Below, piece after piece: positions 33,512 to 42,788 of a DNA stretch of 64,000 nt. Made by a program: the position numbers and the translations under genes. The notes under the pieces are model-generated. The model ran no database searches. It was not told the DNA's origin and was given only the letters and a program-made list of their open reading frames with translations. The stretch's first letter is position 1. Each line of letters starts with the position of its first letter. The DNA comes from Methanomicrobiales archaeon HGW-Methanomicrobiales-2 (GTDB lineage Archaea > Halobacteriota > Methanomicrobia > Methanomicrobiales > Methanoculleaceae), in contig PGYL01000006.1 in NCBI GenBank assembly GCA_002839645.1, positions 1 to 64,000 of the forward strand, in the 5' to 3' direction.

Positions 33512-34867
33512 ATGGCAGACACTCGATATTATAATCCGGCGGTGGAGACACTCGCGCGAGCGGACCTTGACTCGCTCGTCGATGAGCGGATCCGCGCCAC
33601 CGTCCGGTATGCGGAGGAGCACTCCCCCTTCTACCGCCGGTGGTTTGCGCGACACAACATCCACCCGGAGGCGATCCGGGAGCACGAGGACCTCCGCGAG
33701 CTTCCCATCATCTCCGGGGCGACAATCCGGCGCTACCAGCCCCCGCAGGCGGAGGAGTTCTGTTTCAAGAGCGTTCCCTGGGAGGCGGTTTTCACGGTCA
33801 ACGAGACCTCCGGGACGAGCGGGGTCCCGAAGGCCTTCTTCCTCACCTGGGAGGACTGGGAGCGGTATGCCGGGAAGTACGCCCGGATATTCGTCTCGCA
33901 GGGCTTTCTTCCGGGCGACCGGATGGTGGTCTGTGCCTCCTACGGGATGAACGTCGGGGCAAACACCATGACGCTCGCCGCCCGGGACCTCGGGGTGACG
34001 GTCATCCCGGAGGGGAGGTGCACCTTCCCGGTCCGGGTGATGGCGCACTACCGCCCGACGGCGGTGATCGGGAGCATCTTCAAGCTCCTCCGGCTCGCCC
34101 GCCGTATGGAGATGGAAGGGATCCCGCCGCAGGAGGCGGGTGTTGTGCGGCTCGTCATCGGTGGGGAGAGTTTTGCCCCGGAATCGAGACGCTACCTGGA
34201 GGAGGTCTGGGGATGCCCGGTCTACAACATCTACGGGAGCACCGAGGGGACGATGTGCGGCGAGTGCACCCGCCAGGCCGGGCTCCATGTCCCTGAGGAT
34301 CTGGTTCATTTCGACCTCTACGATCCGGGGATGGAGCGGTTTGTCCGGGACGGCGAAACCGGCCGGCTGGTCTATACGACGCTCCTCCCGCCGGGCGGGA
34401 AGGTGGGAACACTTCTCATCAATTACGATACGGAAGACACCTGTTCGGTCGTCTCGCGGGAGCGGTGCCGGTGCGGGCGAACGCACATGCGGATCGGCAA
34501 CCCCCGGCGCGAGGCGGAGACAGTCCTGGTTGCAGGGGTCCCGCTCAACCGGGTGGACGTGGAGGCGGCGGTCTTTGCACCGGGGAATATGGTCGTCCTG
34601 AACGGAGAGTACGAGGCGTTCATCTATGGTGGCGACGAGGCAGGAGAGACCGTCCTCCGGGTGAGCATGGAGTGCATCGATCCCGCCCGCGTCGACCCGG
34701 GCGAGGTCGAGAAGACGTTTCTCTCCGCCCTCTTCCGGTCGGTCCCGGCCCTCCCGGCGGCATATGAGGACGGAACGCTCAAGATCGTCTGCACCGTCAC
34801 GCCGCCGGGCGGGCTCGAACTCCACCGGGTGCCCGGCAGGCCGAAACGGATCGTGGACCGGCGATGA
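33512..34867 (+). CDS. PaaK-family adenylating enzyme (coenzyme F390 synthetase-like)
   Basis: A 451-residue adenylate-forming enzyme of the phenylacetate-CoA ligase family. SGTSGVPKAFFLT near residue 97 is the ATP-binding P-loop, and YNIYGSTEGTMCGEC near 241 is the A5 motif. In methanogens this family includes coenzyme F390 synthetases, which join AMP or GMP to oxidised F420, and aryl-CoA ligases. The cysteine-rich RERCRCGRTHMRIG block near 320 is family-typical. F390 synthesis is the more likely role here, but this is an inference from the host. Confidence 0.82.
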   Translation: MADTRYYNPAVETLARADLDSLVDERIRATVRYAEEHSPFYRRWFARHNIHPEAIREHEDLRELPIISGATIRRYQPPQAEEFCFKSVPWEAVFTVNETSGTSGVPKAFFLTWEDWERYAGKYARIFVSQGFLPGDRMVVCASYGMNVGANTMTLAARDLGVTVIPEGRCTFPVRVMAHYRPTAVIGSIFKLLRLARRMEMEGIPPQEAGVVRLVIGGESFAPESRRYLEEVWGCPVYNIYGSTEGTMCGECTRQAGLHVPEDLVHFDLYDPGMERFVRDGETGRLVYTTLLPPGGKVGTLLINYDTEDTCSVVSRERCRCGRTHMRIGNPRREAETVLVAGVPLNRVDVEAAVFAPGNMVVLNGEYEAFIYGGDEAGETVLRVSMECIDPARVDPGEVEKTFLSALFRSVPALPAAYEDGTLKIVCTVTPPGGLELHRVPGRPKRIVDRR

Positions 34868-35100
34868 GGTGCCTGGAAGTACGGAGTGGTCCGTGTTGTG
34901 ACCGGTGTCACACCTGGTCTCGCGCAAAGCGTGAAGGCGCACGGGTTGGGGGGTATTCGAACACCGTTCGTCCGGGCGTTCATCACGGTCTCACGCGAAG
35001 GCGCGAAGATCACGAAGTCTGGTTTATGGGGCTGATAACGCTCCTTCGCGGTATGTGGCGATGCCTCAGGCCTAACTGACGAAAAAGAGTGCTCCGGCCC

Positions 35101-35661
35101 CTACCGCCGCCGCACCAGGTAGCCGGCCAGCCCTGCTGCGAAAGCCGCCGCCAACGGGAGAGCGGGTCCTGCCGCGGTCGGCGTGGGGCTCGGTTCCGGC
35201 GCCGTCGTCGGCGGGGCGGTGGCGGTGACCGTTGGGGCCGTCACCGTCGCCGTCGGGGTTGCCGCTGGCGCCTCGGTGACGGTGAAGGTGGTGCTTGCAG
35301 TGGCGTCGCCCTCGACCCACTCCACGGTCACGGTATATTCGCCGGGTTCAAAGCCGGACGTATCTACCGGGAACGACCAGGTGTTCGCGGTTGCGTTCCC
35401 CTCCTGTACAACGGCCGTCCCCGATGCTCCTGCCGCCCCGTCCGGTGCGGACTTGTTTGTCGGCTCAAAGCCGACCGGTGTCACCGTGACGATCAGGTGG
35501 TTGCCGGGGGCGAGGTTCGTCGTCCCGCCGATCGTGATCGTCTCGTTGGCTGTGACCATACCGATCTCATTGATGCTCGTCCCCTGTGCGGCGGCAGTGC
35601 CGCAGATCCATGCCGCGAGCACGAGCACGGCCGCGACTCCGGCAAGTTTCCTGACGTTCAT
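35101..35661 (-). CDS. Surface protein with C-terminal anchor
   Basis: A 186-residue secreted protein. It has a signal peptide (residues 1-25, ending AAAQ) and a beta-sandwich-like domain (INEIGMVTANETITIGGTTN, FEPGEYTVTVEWVEGDATAS). A Thr/Pro/Ala stalk and a C-terminal hydrophobic segment with Arg-Arg-Arg follow. The layout matches the DUF3821-type protein at 30753. It is probably anchored at the cell surface. No function is recognised. Confidence 0.82.
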   Translation of the reverse strand: MNVRKLAGVAAVLVLAAWICGTAAAQGTSINEIGMVTANETITIGGTTNLAPGNHLIVTVTPVGFEPTNKSAPDGAAGASGTAVVQEGNATANTWSFPVDTSGFEPGEYTVTVEWVEGDATASTTFTVTEAPAATPTATVTAPTVTATAPPTTAPEPSPTPTAAGPALPLAAAFAAGLAGYLVRRR

Positions 35662-35823
35662 ATCTTCCTTTCACCTCACCCCTTCCTCCTGCACGGCGGG
35701 ATAAGAAGGTATCCGGGCCCGGTCATCCGGCCGGACTAACCCCTTTCCGGGGAAAAAATCCGCCTGTTTTTTCTCCTTTGCAGTGTAACACTGGTCAATT
35801 AGCTCTATCTCTGGGTGCGCGCA

Positions 35824-37461
35824 ATGCTCGACGATCAGCAATGGCAACCGGTACCAGGAACAGCCGGTGCCGAGATCTACCCCTTCCTCCGGAAACCGGA
35901 CGTCACCTGCTCGAATGCCTACCTCATCCGGACACCCGGGGAGATCCTCCTTATCGACACCGGGGCGGACGCCGATCAGATGGACCGGATCATGGCGCTC
36001 GTGGATGCTCTCCTTCGGGAGGCCCCGCGCCCGGTCACCCTCTTCCTCACCCACTGCCACGTCGACCATTGTTTCCAGGCCATACGGGACCGGCGTTTCC
36101 GGTCTCTCCCCGGCCTCTGTGTCGCCGCGGAGGAGACAGGCGCCCGGGCGCTCGAGATCGCCGATGCGACCCGGACGGTCGCGGAGATCATGGGGTGGGA
36201 GATCGAGCCGCTCCCGGTCGCCCTCCCTCTCCTCACCGCCCGCGACCGCGAGACGGTCGATGGCATCGCCCTCCATCGCCAGCAGGTACCGCTCCGTTCC
36301 GGGGATAACCTTACGGTCTACCGCACCCCGGGACATTCGCACGACAGCATCTGCATCCGCTTCGGCGAATACCTCTTCATCGGCGACCTCCTCTTCTCGA
36401 CGAGCCCCGGGGTCGCCGGGATTGCCGGCTGGGACCAGCCGGCGCTGCTCGCGTCCATTGGACGGGTCCGGTGGATCCTTGACCACGAGCCGGTGAGTCT
36501 CTGCTGTCCCGGCCACGGCAGGTGTATCCCGACCCCGGCGATGCCGGCGCTCCTCGATCGGCTCGGGGGGGAAGCGGAGAGGCTCGCCGGTATCGGCACG
36601 TTCGACCGCGACCGGCTCGACGACTCCCTTGAGCACACCGTGGATCTGCTCCAGGAGGCCAACCGGGTCTTTACGGTGATCGCGGGACGCCTCGACGCCC
36701 TCGCCTACCGCCTCGAAGACCTCGGCGAGGCTGAAGAGGCCCGGCGCTACCTGGAACTGTTCAGGTCCGACCGGATCGATGAGTTCCTGGCGGAGTTTTC
36801 GCAGTTCGCCGACGAATTCCGGGCCGGGAAAAAGATCGAGGTCCAGCTCGTCCTCAAGGCCGTCCAGGTCATCCAGCGGATTGAGGCGCATTTTGCAGGC
36901 GACTGTCTCAACCACGTCGTCGATGCGTCGCTCCTCCGCAGGACCGGCCGCCTCCTCACCGACTTCATGAACACGATCATGGGCTACCGGGACACGGCTC
37001 ACGTCTCCGCCGTGGACCTCTCGTCGGTGCTCCGCGACACGGTCGCCGGGATCTCAACCCTGCCGTTCTCGGACGAGGCGTTTATCGAGGCGGCAGAAGA
37101 TCCGGCGGCATATCGCGCTGAGCTGGTCTCACGACTGGCGTACCTCCCACTTTTCGAGGACGTCGCCCTCTCGCTCGATACCGGCCTCTCCTCCATCCCG
37201 CCTGTTCTGGTCGACCGGGAACGGTTCTCCGACGAGGTCGTCGGCGTGCTCGAGGATCTGGTAGCCGCCGGCGCCGTGGAGATCCGGCTCTCCCTCCGGC
37301 GGGAGGGGGATGCCGTCGGGCTCCTGATCCAGGGTCCCGGCATCCTCTCCGCGAGGAGGCTCCGGTTCTACCGGCGGAAGTTCGGCCTCGCCGGGGCGTC
37401 GCTTGCGATCTCCCGGGACGCTACCGGCCTTCTCCTCGTCCTCCGGCCGGCTGTCTCCTGA
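35824..37461 (+). CDS. Metallo-beta-lactamase domain fused to a histidine-kinase-like C-terminus
   Basis: A 545-residue protein. Residues about 5-240 are a metallo-beta-lactamase fold: LTHCHVDHCFQA is the HxHxDH metal site, TPGHSHDSICI and the late CPGHG complete it. The rest is helical: LKAVQVIQRIEAHFAGDC and RRTGRLLTDFMNTIMGYRD resemble a dimerisation bundle. The end (LVAAGAVEIRLSLRREGDAV, ISRDATGLLLVL) resembles a degraded GHKL ATPase domain lacking clear N and G boxes. It may be a sensor or scaffold attached to a hydrolase. ATG 35824 is preferred to the GTG at 35815. Confidence 0.78.
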   Translation: MLDDQQWQPVPGTAGAEIYPFLRKPDVTCSNAYLIRTPGEILLIDTGADADQMDRIMALVDALLREAPRPVTLFLTHCHVDHCFQAIRDRRFRSLPGLCVAAEETGARALEIADATRTVAEIMGWEIEPLPVALPLLTARDRETVDGIALHRQQVPLRSGDNLTVYRTPGHSHDSICIRFGEYLFIGDLLFSTSPGVAGIAGWDQPALLASIGRVRWILDHEPVSLCCPGHGRCIPTPAMPALLDRLGGEAERLAGIGTFDRDRLDDSLEHTVDLLQEANRVFTVIAGRLDALAYRLEDLGEAEEARRYLELFRSDRIDEFLAEFSQFADEFRAGKKIEVQLVLKAVQVIQRIEAHFAGDCLNHVVDASLLRRTGRLLTDFMNTIMGYRDTAHVSAVDLSSVLRDTVAGISTLPFSDEAFIEAAEDPAAYRAELVSRLAYLPLFEDVALSLDTGLSSIPPVLVDRERFSDEVVGVLEDLVAAGAVEIRLSLRREGDAVGLLIQGPGILSARRLRFYRRKFGLAGASLAISRDATGLLLVLRPAVS

Positions 37462-37519
37462 CCCGGGCTTTCCGGGGGACAAACTACTTATCTTTCGCTC
37501 CCGGAGTCAGAGTGATCGT

Positions 37520-37801
37520 ATGGTGATGCAGCATGTGTCCGGCGCTGATCGCGGCAGGGTGGTTCTCTACGCCCTGAGCACCTGCGGCTGGTGTGCCCGG
37601 ACAAAGGAACTTCTCACCGCCCTCGGTGTCGGGTTCTCGTACGTCTACGTGGACCTGCTCGCGGGCGAGGAGCGTGACCGCGTGGTCCGGGAGGTCGAAC
37701 GCTGGAACCCACGGCTCTCGTTCCCGACGGTCGTCGTCGACGACGCAAAGGTGATCGTGGGGTTTCGCGAGGATGAGATCCGGGAGGCAGTCGGTGCCTG
37801 A
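37520..37801 (+). CDS. Glutaredoxin-like protein
   Basis: A 93-residue thioredoxin-fold protein. [19 protein letters not shown] gives the redox-active CGWC at about residues 23-26, and [17 protein letters not shown] contains the cis-proline strand. Methanogen glutaredoxin-like proteins often work with thioredoxin reductases other than NADPH-dependent ones. The FTR-rubredoxin gene begins inside its 3' end, so the two are coupled. ATG 37520 gives [20 protein letters not shown]. Confidence 0.9.
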   Translation: MVMQHVSGADRGRVVLYALSTCGWCARTKELLTALGVGFSYVYVDLLAGEERDRVVREVERWNPRLSFPTVVVDDAKVIVGFREDEIREAVGA

Positions 37802-38306
37802 TCCGGCGAGCGACGGAGAGGTCGACCGTTTTATGAGCGACCTCGCCAGCGAGGCGGAGGCCGGCGGCTACCACCTCAACCCCGACCGTGAGTTCACCCG
37901 GGGCCTCGTCCGGGGCCTGCTCGCGAACCGGGAACGCTACGGCTACATCTCCTGCCCCTGCCGGCTTGCCTCGGGGAACCGGGAGGACGATCTCGACATC
38001 ATCTGCCCCTGCGACTACCGGGACCCCGATCTCGCCGACTACGGCGCCTGTTACTGCGCCCTCTACGTCACCGCCGACGTGGAGGGTGGGGTCCGTGCCG
38101 CCGACTCCGTTCCGGAACGGCGGCCACCCCCGGGGGAGCGGCGGCGGCAGAAAGAGGAGCGCGCCCTGGCCGGCGTGGCCCCGGGAACCCTGAAGTATCC
38201 GGTCTGGCGGTGCCGGGTCTGCGGCTACCTCTGCGCGCGGAGCGAGCCGCCCGAGACCTGCCCGATCTGCCGGGTGCCCCGCGACCGGTTCGAACGGTTC
38301 ATGTGA
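37794..38306 (+). CDS. FTR catalytic subunit-like protein fused to rubredoxin
   Basis: A 170-residue protein. Residues about 50-100 contain the ferredoxin:thioredoxin reductase pattern: CPC, then CPC after 16 residues, then CYC after eight. These bind the [4Fe-4S] cluster and the redox disulfide. After a charged linker, residues about 135-165 form a rubredoxin-like site (RCRVCGYLC and CPICRVP). The GTG at 37794 has GGGAGG upstream and overlaps the glutaredoxin gene by eight bases. It probably reduces that glutaredoxin with electrons from ferredoxin, possibly via the fused rubredoxin. Confidence 0.88.
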   Translation: MPDPASDGEVDRFMSDLASEAEAGGYHLNPDREFTRGLVRGLLANRERYGYISCPCRLASGNREDDLDIICPCDYRDPDLADYGACYCALYVTADVEGGVRAADSVPERRPPPGERRRQKEERALAGVAPGTLKYPVWRCRVCGYLCARSEPPETCPICRVPRDRFERFM

Positions 38307-39564
38307 GCCGGACGAGGCACGCATAGACGATAAACGCGACGATGATCCCGTTCACCGGGGGAATGCCCGGGATCACGAGGGCGGCGAGGGAGCCGGCGGC
38401 ATACGCCGCGATCCCCTCCCGGTTGAACCGGGGAACGACCGCTTCGCCGAGCGCGGGGTAGCATCCCCGGTGGCGGACAAAGAAGTCGGCCATGATCACC
38501 CCGCCGAGTGGGGGGATGAGCATCCCCATCGCCACCATGTAGGGGATCAGCCAGTCGTACATGCCGAGGAGGGCGAGCAGGGTCCCGGCGGCGGCGCCGA
38601 CGAACGTGACCAGCCGCCGCCGTTCGGTCCGGCAGAAGTGGCACCCGGCGACCGAGAAGTTGTAGATGGTATTGTCCTGGGTCGTCCAGATGTTCGAAAA
38701 AAGCATCAGGACCCCGGCGGCAAGGAGGCCCTGGACCGCCAGCACTTCGACGATGTCGGAGAGCCCGTAGACAGTGGCCCCTACGGCCCCGGTAACGATC
38801 ATCAACCCGTTCCCGAAGAAGAAGGCGAGGAGCGTGGAGCCGACGGCGGCCCGGGCCGACCCGGAAAAGCGCGTCCAGTTGGCGACCTGGGTGCCGCCGG
38901 AGACGAAGGTGCCGACGACGATGGTGAGGGCCTCGGCGACCGTGAGCCCACCCGCCGACCCTGCCGTGAGGAGGCCGGCGGCGCCCCCGGCGTCCCGGAG
39001 GGCTACCCCGGCGCTTACGGCGATGAGGAGGAGCATCGCCGGGACCGAGACGATGGAGAGGGCTGCAAGCCCCCTTGAGCCGACATACGCCGTCACGCAG
39101 AAGACGAGGCCGAAGACGATCATCAGGGGCGCCTGCAGCGAAAGATCAAGATCCAGGAGCCGGACGAGGATGATCGTGACCGTCGCGGTCCCCCAGGCGT
39201 ACCACCCGATCTGGGTGAGCCCGAGGAGGGCGTCGGACCACCGGCTTCCCAGGTCACCGAAGGCGAACCGGGCGGAGAGGACTGTGGCGAGGCCGCTTTT
39301 GTAGCCGACATACCCGAGACCGGCGACATAGACAGCGAGGATCGCGCTCCCGCAGAGGATGATCCCGACGAGGTCGGGCCAGAACTGGAACGCAGCCCCG
39401 AGGCTGCCGCCGCCCCACATCGTGGCGGAGAAGAAGGTGAACCCGAGCAGCACCAGGGCGATCGGCCAGAATCCCTGCCGGGCTTCGTCCGGGACGGCAG
39501 AGAGCGGGTAGTCCTCCGTGCCGCTCCGGCCTGGCGCGTCGCCGGTTGCCTCTGTCCGAACCAC
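38299..39564 (-). CDS. NCS1-family cytosine/nucleobase permease-like transporter
   Basis: About 421 residues with some twelve membrane segments. [22 protein letters not shown] and [29 protein letters not shown] match the CodB branch of NCS1 transporters, which import cytosine and related bases. A GTG at 39564 follows an AT-rich TATA-like AATTTTATCC by a suitable distance; no good ATG is present near the domain. It converges with the FTR-rubredoxin gene, overlapping by eight bases. The substrate is inferred from the family. Confidence 0.85.
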   Translation of the reverse strand: MVRTEATGDAPGRSGTEDYPLSAVPDEARQGFWPIALVLLGFTFFSATMWGGGSLGAAFQFWPDLVGIILCGSAILAVYVAGLGYVGYKSGLATVLSARFAFGDLGSRWSDALLGLTQIGWYAWGTATVTIILVRLLDLDLSLQAPLMIVFGLVFCVTAYVGSRGLAALSIVSVPAMLLLIAVSAGVALRDAGGAAGLLTAGSAGGLTVAEALTIVVGTFVSGGTQVANWTRFSGSARAAVGSTLLAFFFGNGLMIVTGAVGATVYGLSDIVEVLAVQGLLAAGVLMLFSNIWTTQDNTIYNFSVAGCHFCRTERRRLVTFVGAAAGTLLALLGMYDWLIPYMVAMGMLIPPLGGVIMADFFVRHRGCYPALGEAVVPRFNREGIAAYAAGSLAALVIPGIPPVNGIIVAFIVYACLVRLT

Positions 39565-39864
39565 TGCTGCTCTTGCGATGGTTGAGTTTCTCTGTTGCGG
39601 GATAAAATTTGTTTCGAATTTCCTGCCGTGCAGAGTCCGGCCGGCGCTGTTCTGGCCCCGAACTGCCGGCATGCGGCCGGAGCGCCCGGCCCACTCCGGA
39701 GAGGCCGCGCAGCGGCACATCCTGTCGAGGGGACCTGTCCCGGGACCGCTCATCCCCTCGTATCGCCTCGCTCTGGTGGGATCGACCCGGTTTATCCGAA
39801 AAAGCCTGAAGTTACCGGTGGCTGATCCAGAGGTGTCATATAGCGGGCCGGGCGATTCTCCTGT

Positions 39865-40077
39865 ATGCCGAGCGTGCGGATCAACGACGGAGACCTTCCC
39901 TCCGGGACCGGTGTGGAGGGGGGACGAAAGAAGAGACCCGACGAGACCCCGGCGCCTGCCCGCCGGGAGCCCGAACCGGAGACCAGCAAGACGGAAGAGA
40001 GCCCGGAAAAGCCCCGGCACACCCGGCCCCTCTTTGGAGATGCCGACGGCGCCGATATCTTCTACACAAAGAAGTAG
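39865..40077 (+). CDS. Small hydrophilic protein
   Basis: A 70-residue highly charged protein rich in Glu, Lys and Pro, ending GDADGADIFYTKK. It looks intrinsically disordered. A TATA-like CATATAGC lies about 25 bases upstream of the ATG. No family is recognised. The frame ends one base before the stop of the convergent OB-fold gene. The coding call is moderate. Confidence 0.5.
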   Translation: MPSVRINDGDLPSGTGVEGGRKKRPDETPAPARREPEPETSKTEESPEKPRHTRPLFGDADGADIFYTKK

Positions 40078-40078
40078 G

Positions 40079-40444
40079 TCATTTCAACACCCGGATATCC
40101 GCGGCGGAGGCCACCACCACCTCCCGCTCCCCGCGGTAGGTCTGGACAATCCCGTAGACCGTTACGTTCTCGTTCTCGTGAAGTTCCAGCCCAGCAGCCA
40201 CGTTCTCGGGCAGAAAGACCGGGGTGCCGTTGACGGTGAGGATCAGGTGCTCGCCGGTCGAAGTCTCTTTGATCCCTTCGATACTTCCTTCCAGGAGGAC
40301 CAGTGCCCCGTCCGGGACCGCTTCTGAGTATGGGTCCGTCAGCAGCGGCCGGCCGACGGCGTCAAAGAGGAGGTGCGCCGCAAACACGATCCCGACGACG
40401 CATACGAGCACGGCGAGTGCCGTTTTCTCCTGCCGTTCCAGCAT
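40079..40444 (-). CDS. Membrane-anchored OB-fold protein
   Basis: A 121-residue protein. An N-terminal membrane segment (about residues 9-27) precedes a small beta-rich domain (GALVLLEGSIEGIKETSTGE, LILTVNGTPVFLPE, ENVTVYGIVQTYRGEREVVV) that looks like an OB fold of the type found in secreted nucleic-acid-binding proteins. The OB domain is likely outside the membrane. It is divergent from the small HTH gene and may share a TATA region with it. Confidence 0.75.
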   Translation of the reverse strand: MLERQEKTALAVLVCVVGIVFAAHLLFDAVGRPLLTDPYSEAVPDGALVLLEGSIEGIKETSTGEHLILTVNGTPVFLPENVAAGLELHENENVTVYGIVQTYRGEREVVVASAADIRVLK

Positions 40445-40464
40445 AGATCTCCTATAGTCTTTTG

Positions 40465-40478
40465 GGATTATAACATCC
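40465..40478. promoter_or_regulatory. Shared bidirectional TATA region
   Basis: GGGATTATAACATC contains the palindromic TTATAA. On the minus strand it lies about 26 bases before the OB-fold gene's ATG (leaderless spacing); on the plus strand it is about 42 bases before the HTH gene's ATG. One box may serve both directions. Confidence 0.45.
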
Positions 40479-40491
40479 GTCAGTTTGATAT

Positions 40492-40506
40492 GTTAACAGC
40501 GTTAAC
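40492..40506. promoter_or_regulatory. Candidate operator GTTAAC-N3-GTTAAC
   Basis: Two copies of the palindrome GTTAAC separated by three bases lie between the TATA region and the start of a small HTH gene at 40515. The position fits repression, perhaps by one of the two HTH proteins encoded just downstream. Confidence 0.4.
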
Positions 40507-40514
40507 TATCCTGC

Positions 40515-40748
40515 ATGGATGATGTGAACCTTCCCCCGTCCTCCCGGAAGATCCTCCTGCTGCTGGAAGATGGGGGTTCCCTGACCCACAAGGAGCTCGT
40601 CCGTCTCAGCAGCCTGGCCCCCCGGACTGTCCGCTATGCCTTAAAGAGACTCAAAGATAACGATATGATCGTGGAGAAGTTCAATTTCAGGGACGCCCGG
40701 CAGATCCTCTACGAGTACAAAGACTCACAGCTGGTGTCCGTGCAATGA
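40515..40748 (+). CDS. Small winged-helix regulator
   Basis: A 77-residue protein that is almost entirely a winged helix: SSRKILLLLEDGGSLTHKEL, then the recognition region SSLAPRTVRYALKRLKDNDM and a beta wing (VEKFNFRDARQILYEYK). It resembles MarR/ArsR-type DNA-binding domains without a ligand domain. Its last codons overlap the next HTH gene (ATGA), so the two regulators are translated together. Confidence 0.85.
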   Translation: MDDVNLPPSSRKILLLLEDGGSLTHKELVRLSSLAPRTVRYALKRLKDNDMIVEKFNFRDARQILYEYKDSQLVSVQ

Positions 40749-41062
40749 CCGAGCCCCCTTCCTGCGATATCATGCGCTGTGACACCCTCGCCCGGAGGCT
40801 GCTTCCCCAGATGCGTGCTGAGATGGTCTACCGCCTGGTGAACGAGCGCGGCATCAGCCAGAGCGAGGCCTCAAAGCGCCTCGGGATCAGCAGGGCCGCG
40901 GTATCACAGTATATGAGTCGCAAACGCGGATATACCCGGCAGGACTTCCCCGTCGACCTCGAGACAGTCATCGAACGGTGGGTCTCCGCCGTTGCCTCGG
41001 GCGAAGGGACGATCACCATCTGCGACGTCTGCCGCTCCACCGATCTTACCGGAAGATGGTGA
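40745..41062 (+). CDS. HTH regulator with C-terminal cysteine site
   Basis: A 105-residue protein. An HTH of the XRE/Fis-like type lies at about residues 30-60 (ISQSEASKRLGISRAAVSQYMSRKRG). The last 20 residues have ICDVCRSTD, a CxxC that, with the N-terminal CDIMRCD, could bind a metal or an iron-sulfur cluster. It resembles a conserved archaeal group of predicted transcription regulators. It is co-translated with the preceding winged-helix protein. Confidence 0.83.
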   Translation: MTEPPSCDIMRCDTLARRLLPQMRAEMVYRLVNERGISQSEASKRLGISRAAVSQYMSRKRGYTRQDFPVDLETVIERWVSAVASGEGTITICDVCRSTDLTGRW

Positions 41063-41071
41063 GCGGCCGTC

Positions 41072-42748
41072 TCAGGTGCGTCTCCGCCGATAGAGGTAAA
41101 GCCCCGTAAGGGCGGCGAGTATGCACGCCGCCGCCACTATTTTGAGCCGGTCCGGTCCGGTAGTACCATTCGCCCCGCCCTCTCCCGAGGCATCCCAGTC
41201 GTCCTCAAAGACCCCGGTATAGTAGGCGGCGATATCCGGGTGCTCGATGATCACGCCTGCTTCCCGGTTGAACGCCGGCGAGTTGGCGTTCCAGTTGATG
41301 CTGCTGACGAGCACCGTCCGGCCGTCGACGATGACCCCTTTGTTGTGGATCTTGGCCAGGTTGTTCGCCTCCAGGTCCGCGAGCCGAGCTTCGAGCGGCA
41401 GCCCTTCGGCCGCGGCGATCCGGTTGATCATCCCGGCCATCTCGTCGTTGTCCGCGTCGTCCTCGGTGTTGAACCAGGCGGCATCAAGGAGCACCCGCAC
41501 TGCAACCCCTCGCCGGGAGGCGTTGAGTGCAGCCGCGAGGTAGGGGTTCAGGTCGTATGCCGTCTCGTTCGTGATGTAGGCCTGCTCGATCGCGATGCTC
41601 TCCTGTGCCCCCTCGATCAACCCGAGGATGAGAGCGCTCGTGTCAGGTGAGACGACCGGGGTTACCCGCGCTCCCTCCGCGCGGCAGGGGGCGAACTCCA
41701 CCGGGTATGAGGGAGCCCAGGGTGTGCGGGGCTCGGTCGCCGTGCCCTCGAAGGGGACGATATCTCCGCCCGCCGCGTCGAGGAGGAAGACCTCGCGGAA
41801 GTAGGCCGCGAGTCCGGCGTTCTCAAGAGAGACCCCCCACCCACGGTTGCCCTGCAGCCCCGGCGCCGGGTAGCCGCCGGGCTTGAAGTTCTCGCTCCCG
41901 ACAAGGACCGCCTCCCCATCGATGACGAGATACTTGGCGTGGTCGTAGCGGTATTTCGCGTGGGCGGCATCGGTCGTCGTCATCGAGAGAACCACAATAC
42001 CACTCCGGTTGAGGGCACCCGCGATCGCCCGCTCCTCGGCGGATACACCGCCCACCGGTCCACCCTCGAGGAGGACGGTCACCGTCACGCCCCGCTCTCG
42101 GGCGCAGATGAGATCGGCTGCCATAGTCGGGTCGGTGAACTCATAGACGTTTACGAGGATCTCGTGCTCTGCAGACGCGACGGCTTCCGAGAAGACCTCA
42201 TACGAACAGTCCGGGGCGACGAAGGCCTTCACCGCGACGCCCTCAAAGGTTGCGGGTAAAAGGCGGGACTGGCCGATGGAGAGCGGGCGCGGGTCCCAGA
42301 TCTCGTCTTCGAGGTAGTGGATCTGCCCTTCCCGGGGACGGACATCGGCGGGCCAGGCGACCTGCTGGACGAGGGTGGTCCCCTGGTAGAGGAGGAGTTC
42401 GTCGGCCTGGTTGGCCATCAGGAGGTTCCCGTTCGGGATCACGTCCGGCACGGCCAATGTCCGCTCCTCGATCTCGAAGTCGGGAGGGTAACCGTGGGCC
42501 TGCTCGAACGCGGGGCCGCTCCTCGCGATCACCAGCCGCCCGTCGATCGTGGTTCCCGGCGGGAACCGGTACCCTCCCTCGCCGTCCGAGAGGACGAACC
42601 CGTCGAGCACCCCCGCCCCCTCAATCACCAGGTACTCGTCGGGGTCGCCGGCCTGGTAGGGGTCCGGGCAGAATTCGACGATCCGCACACCGCCGGCTGT
42701 GCCGGCAAGGAGACACAGGAGCAGGATGGCCACGGCGATCCGGCGCAT
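41072..42748 (-). CDS. Secreted, membrane-anchored phospholipase D-like protein
   Basis: A 558-residue protein with an N-terminal signal peptide (MRRIAVAILLLCLLAGTAGG) and a C-terminal membrane segment followed by RRRR. Residues about 20-150 resemble a lamin-tail-like or other beta domain. Two phospholipase D motifs are present: YDHAKYLVIDGEAVLVGSEN near residue 268 and AKIHNKGVIVDGRTVLVSSI near 475. Each has H and K, with D about six residues later, although the first reads H-A-K and the second H-N-K. It probably hydrolyses a phosphodiester outside the cell. Substrate unknown. Confidence 0.88.
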   Translation of the reverse strand: MRRIAVAILLLCLLAGTAGGVRIVEFCPDPYQAGDPDEYLVIEGAGVLDGFVLSDGEGGYRFPPGTTIDGRLVIARSGPAFEQAHGYPPDFEIEERTLAVPDVIPNGNLLMANQADELLLYQGTTLVQQVAWPADVRPREGQIHYLEDEIWDPRPLSIGQSRLLPATFEGVAVKAFVAPDCSYEVFSEAVASAEHEILVNVYEFTDPTMAADLICARERGVTVTVLLEGGPVGGVSAEERAIAGALNRSGIVVLSMTTTDAAHAKYRYDHAKYLVIDGEAVLVGSENFKPGGYPAPGLQGNRGWGVSLENAGLAAYFREVFLLDAAGGDIVPFEGTATEPRTPWAPSYPVEFAPCRAEGARVTPVVSPDTSALILGLIEGAQESIAIEQAYITNETAYDLNPYLAAALNASRRGVAVRVLLDAAWFNTEDDADNDEMAGMINRIAAAEGLPLEARLADLEANNLAKIHNKGVIVDGRTVLVSSINWNANSPAFNREAGVIIEHPDIAAYYTGVFEDDWDASGEGGANGTTGPDRLKIVAAACILAALTGLYLYRRRRT

Positions 42749-42788
42749 ACGCAGGGTTATGTATCCCCCGGTTTAATAGCAGAACGAT

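Noticed and set aside
33083-34942. A 619-codon minus-strand frame opposite the transporter and F390-synthetase-like genes
   Set aside because: It is antisense to two real genes and has an Arg/Asp/His-rich composition without domains.
34868-35100. A 71-codon plus-strand frame in the gap after the F390-synthetase-like gene
   Set aside because: It is Arg/Gly-rich and overlaps degenerate GCGAAGG-like repeated segments; no ribosome-binding site or family was seen.
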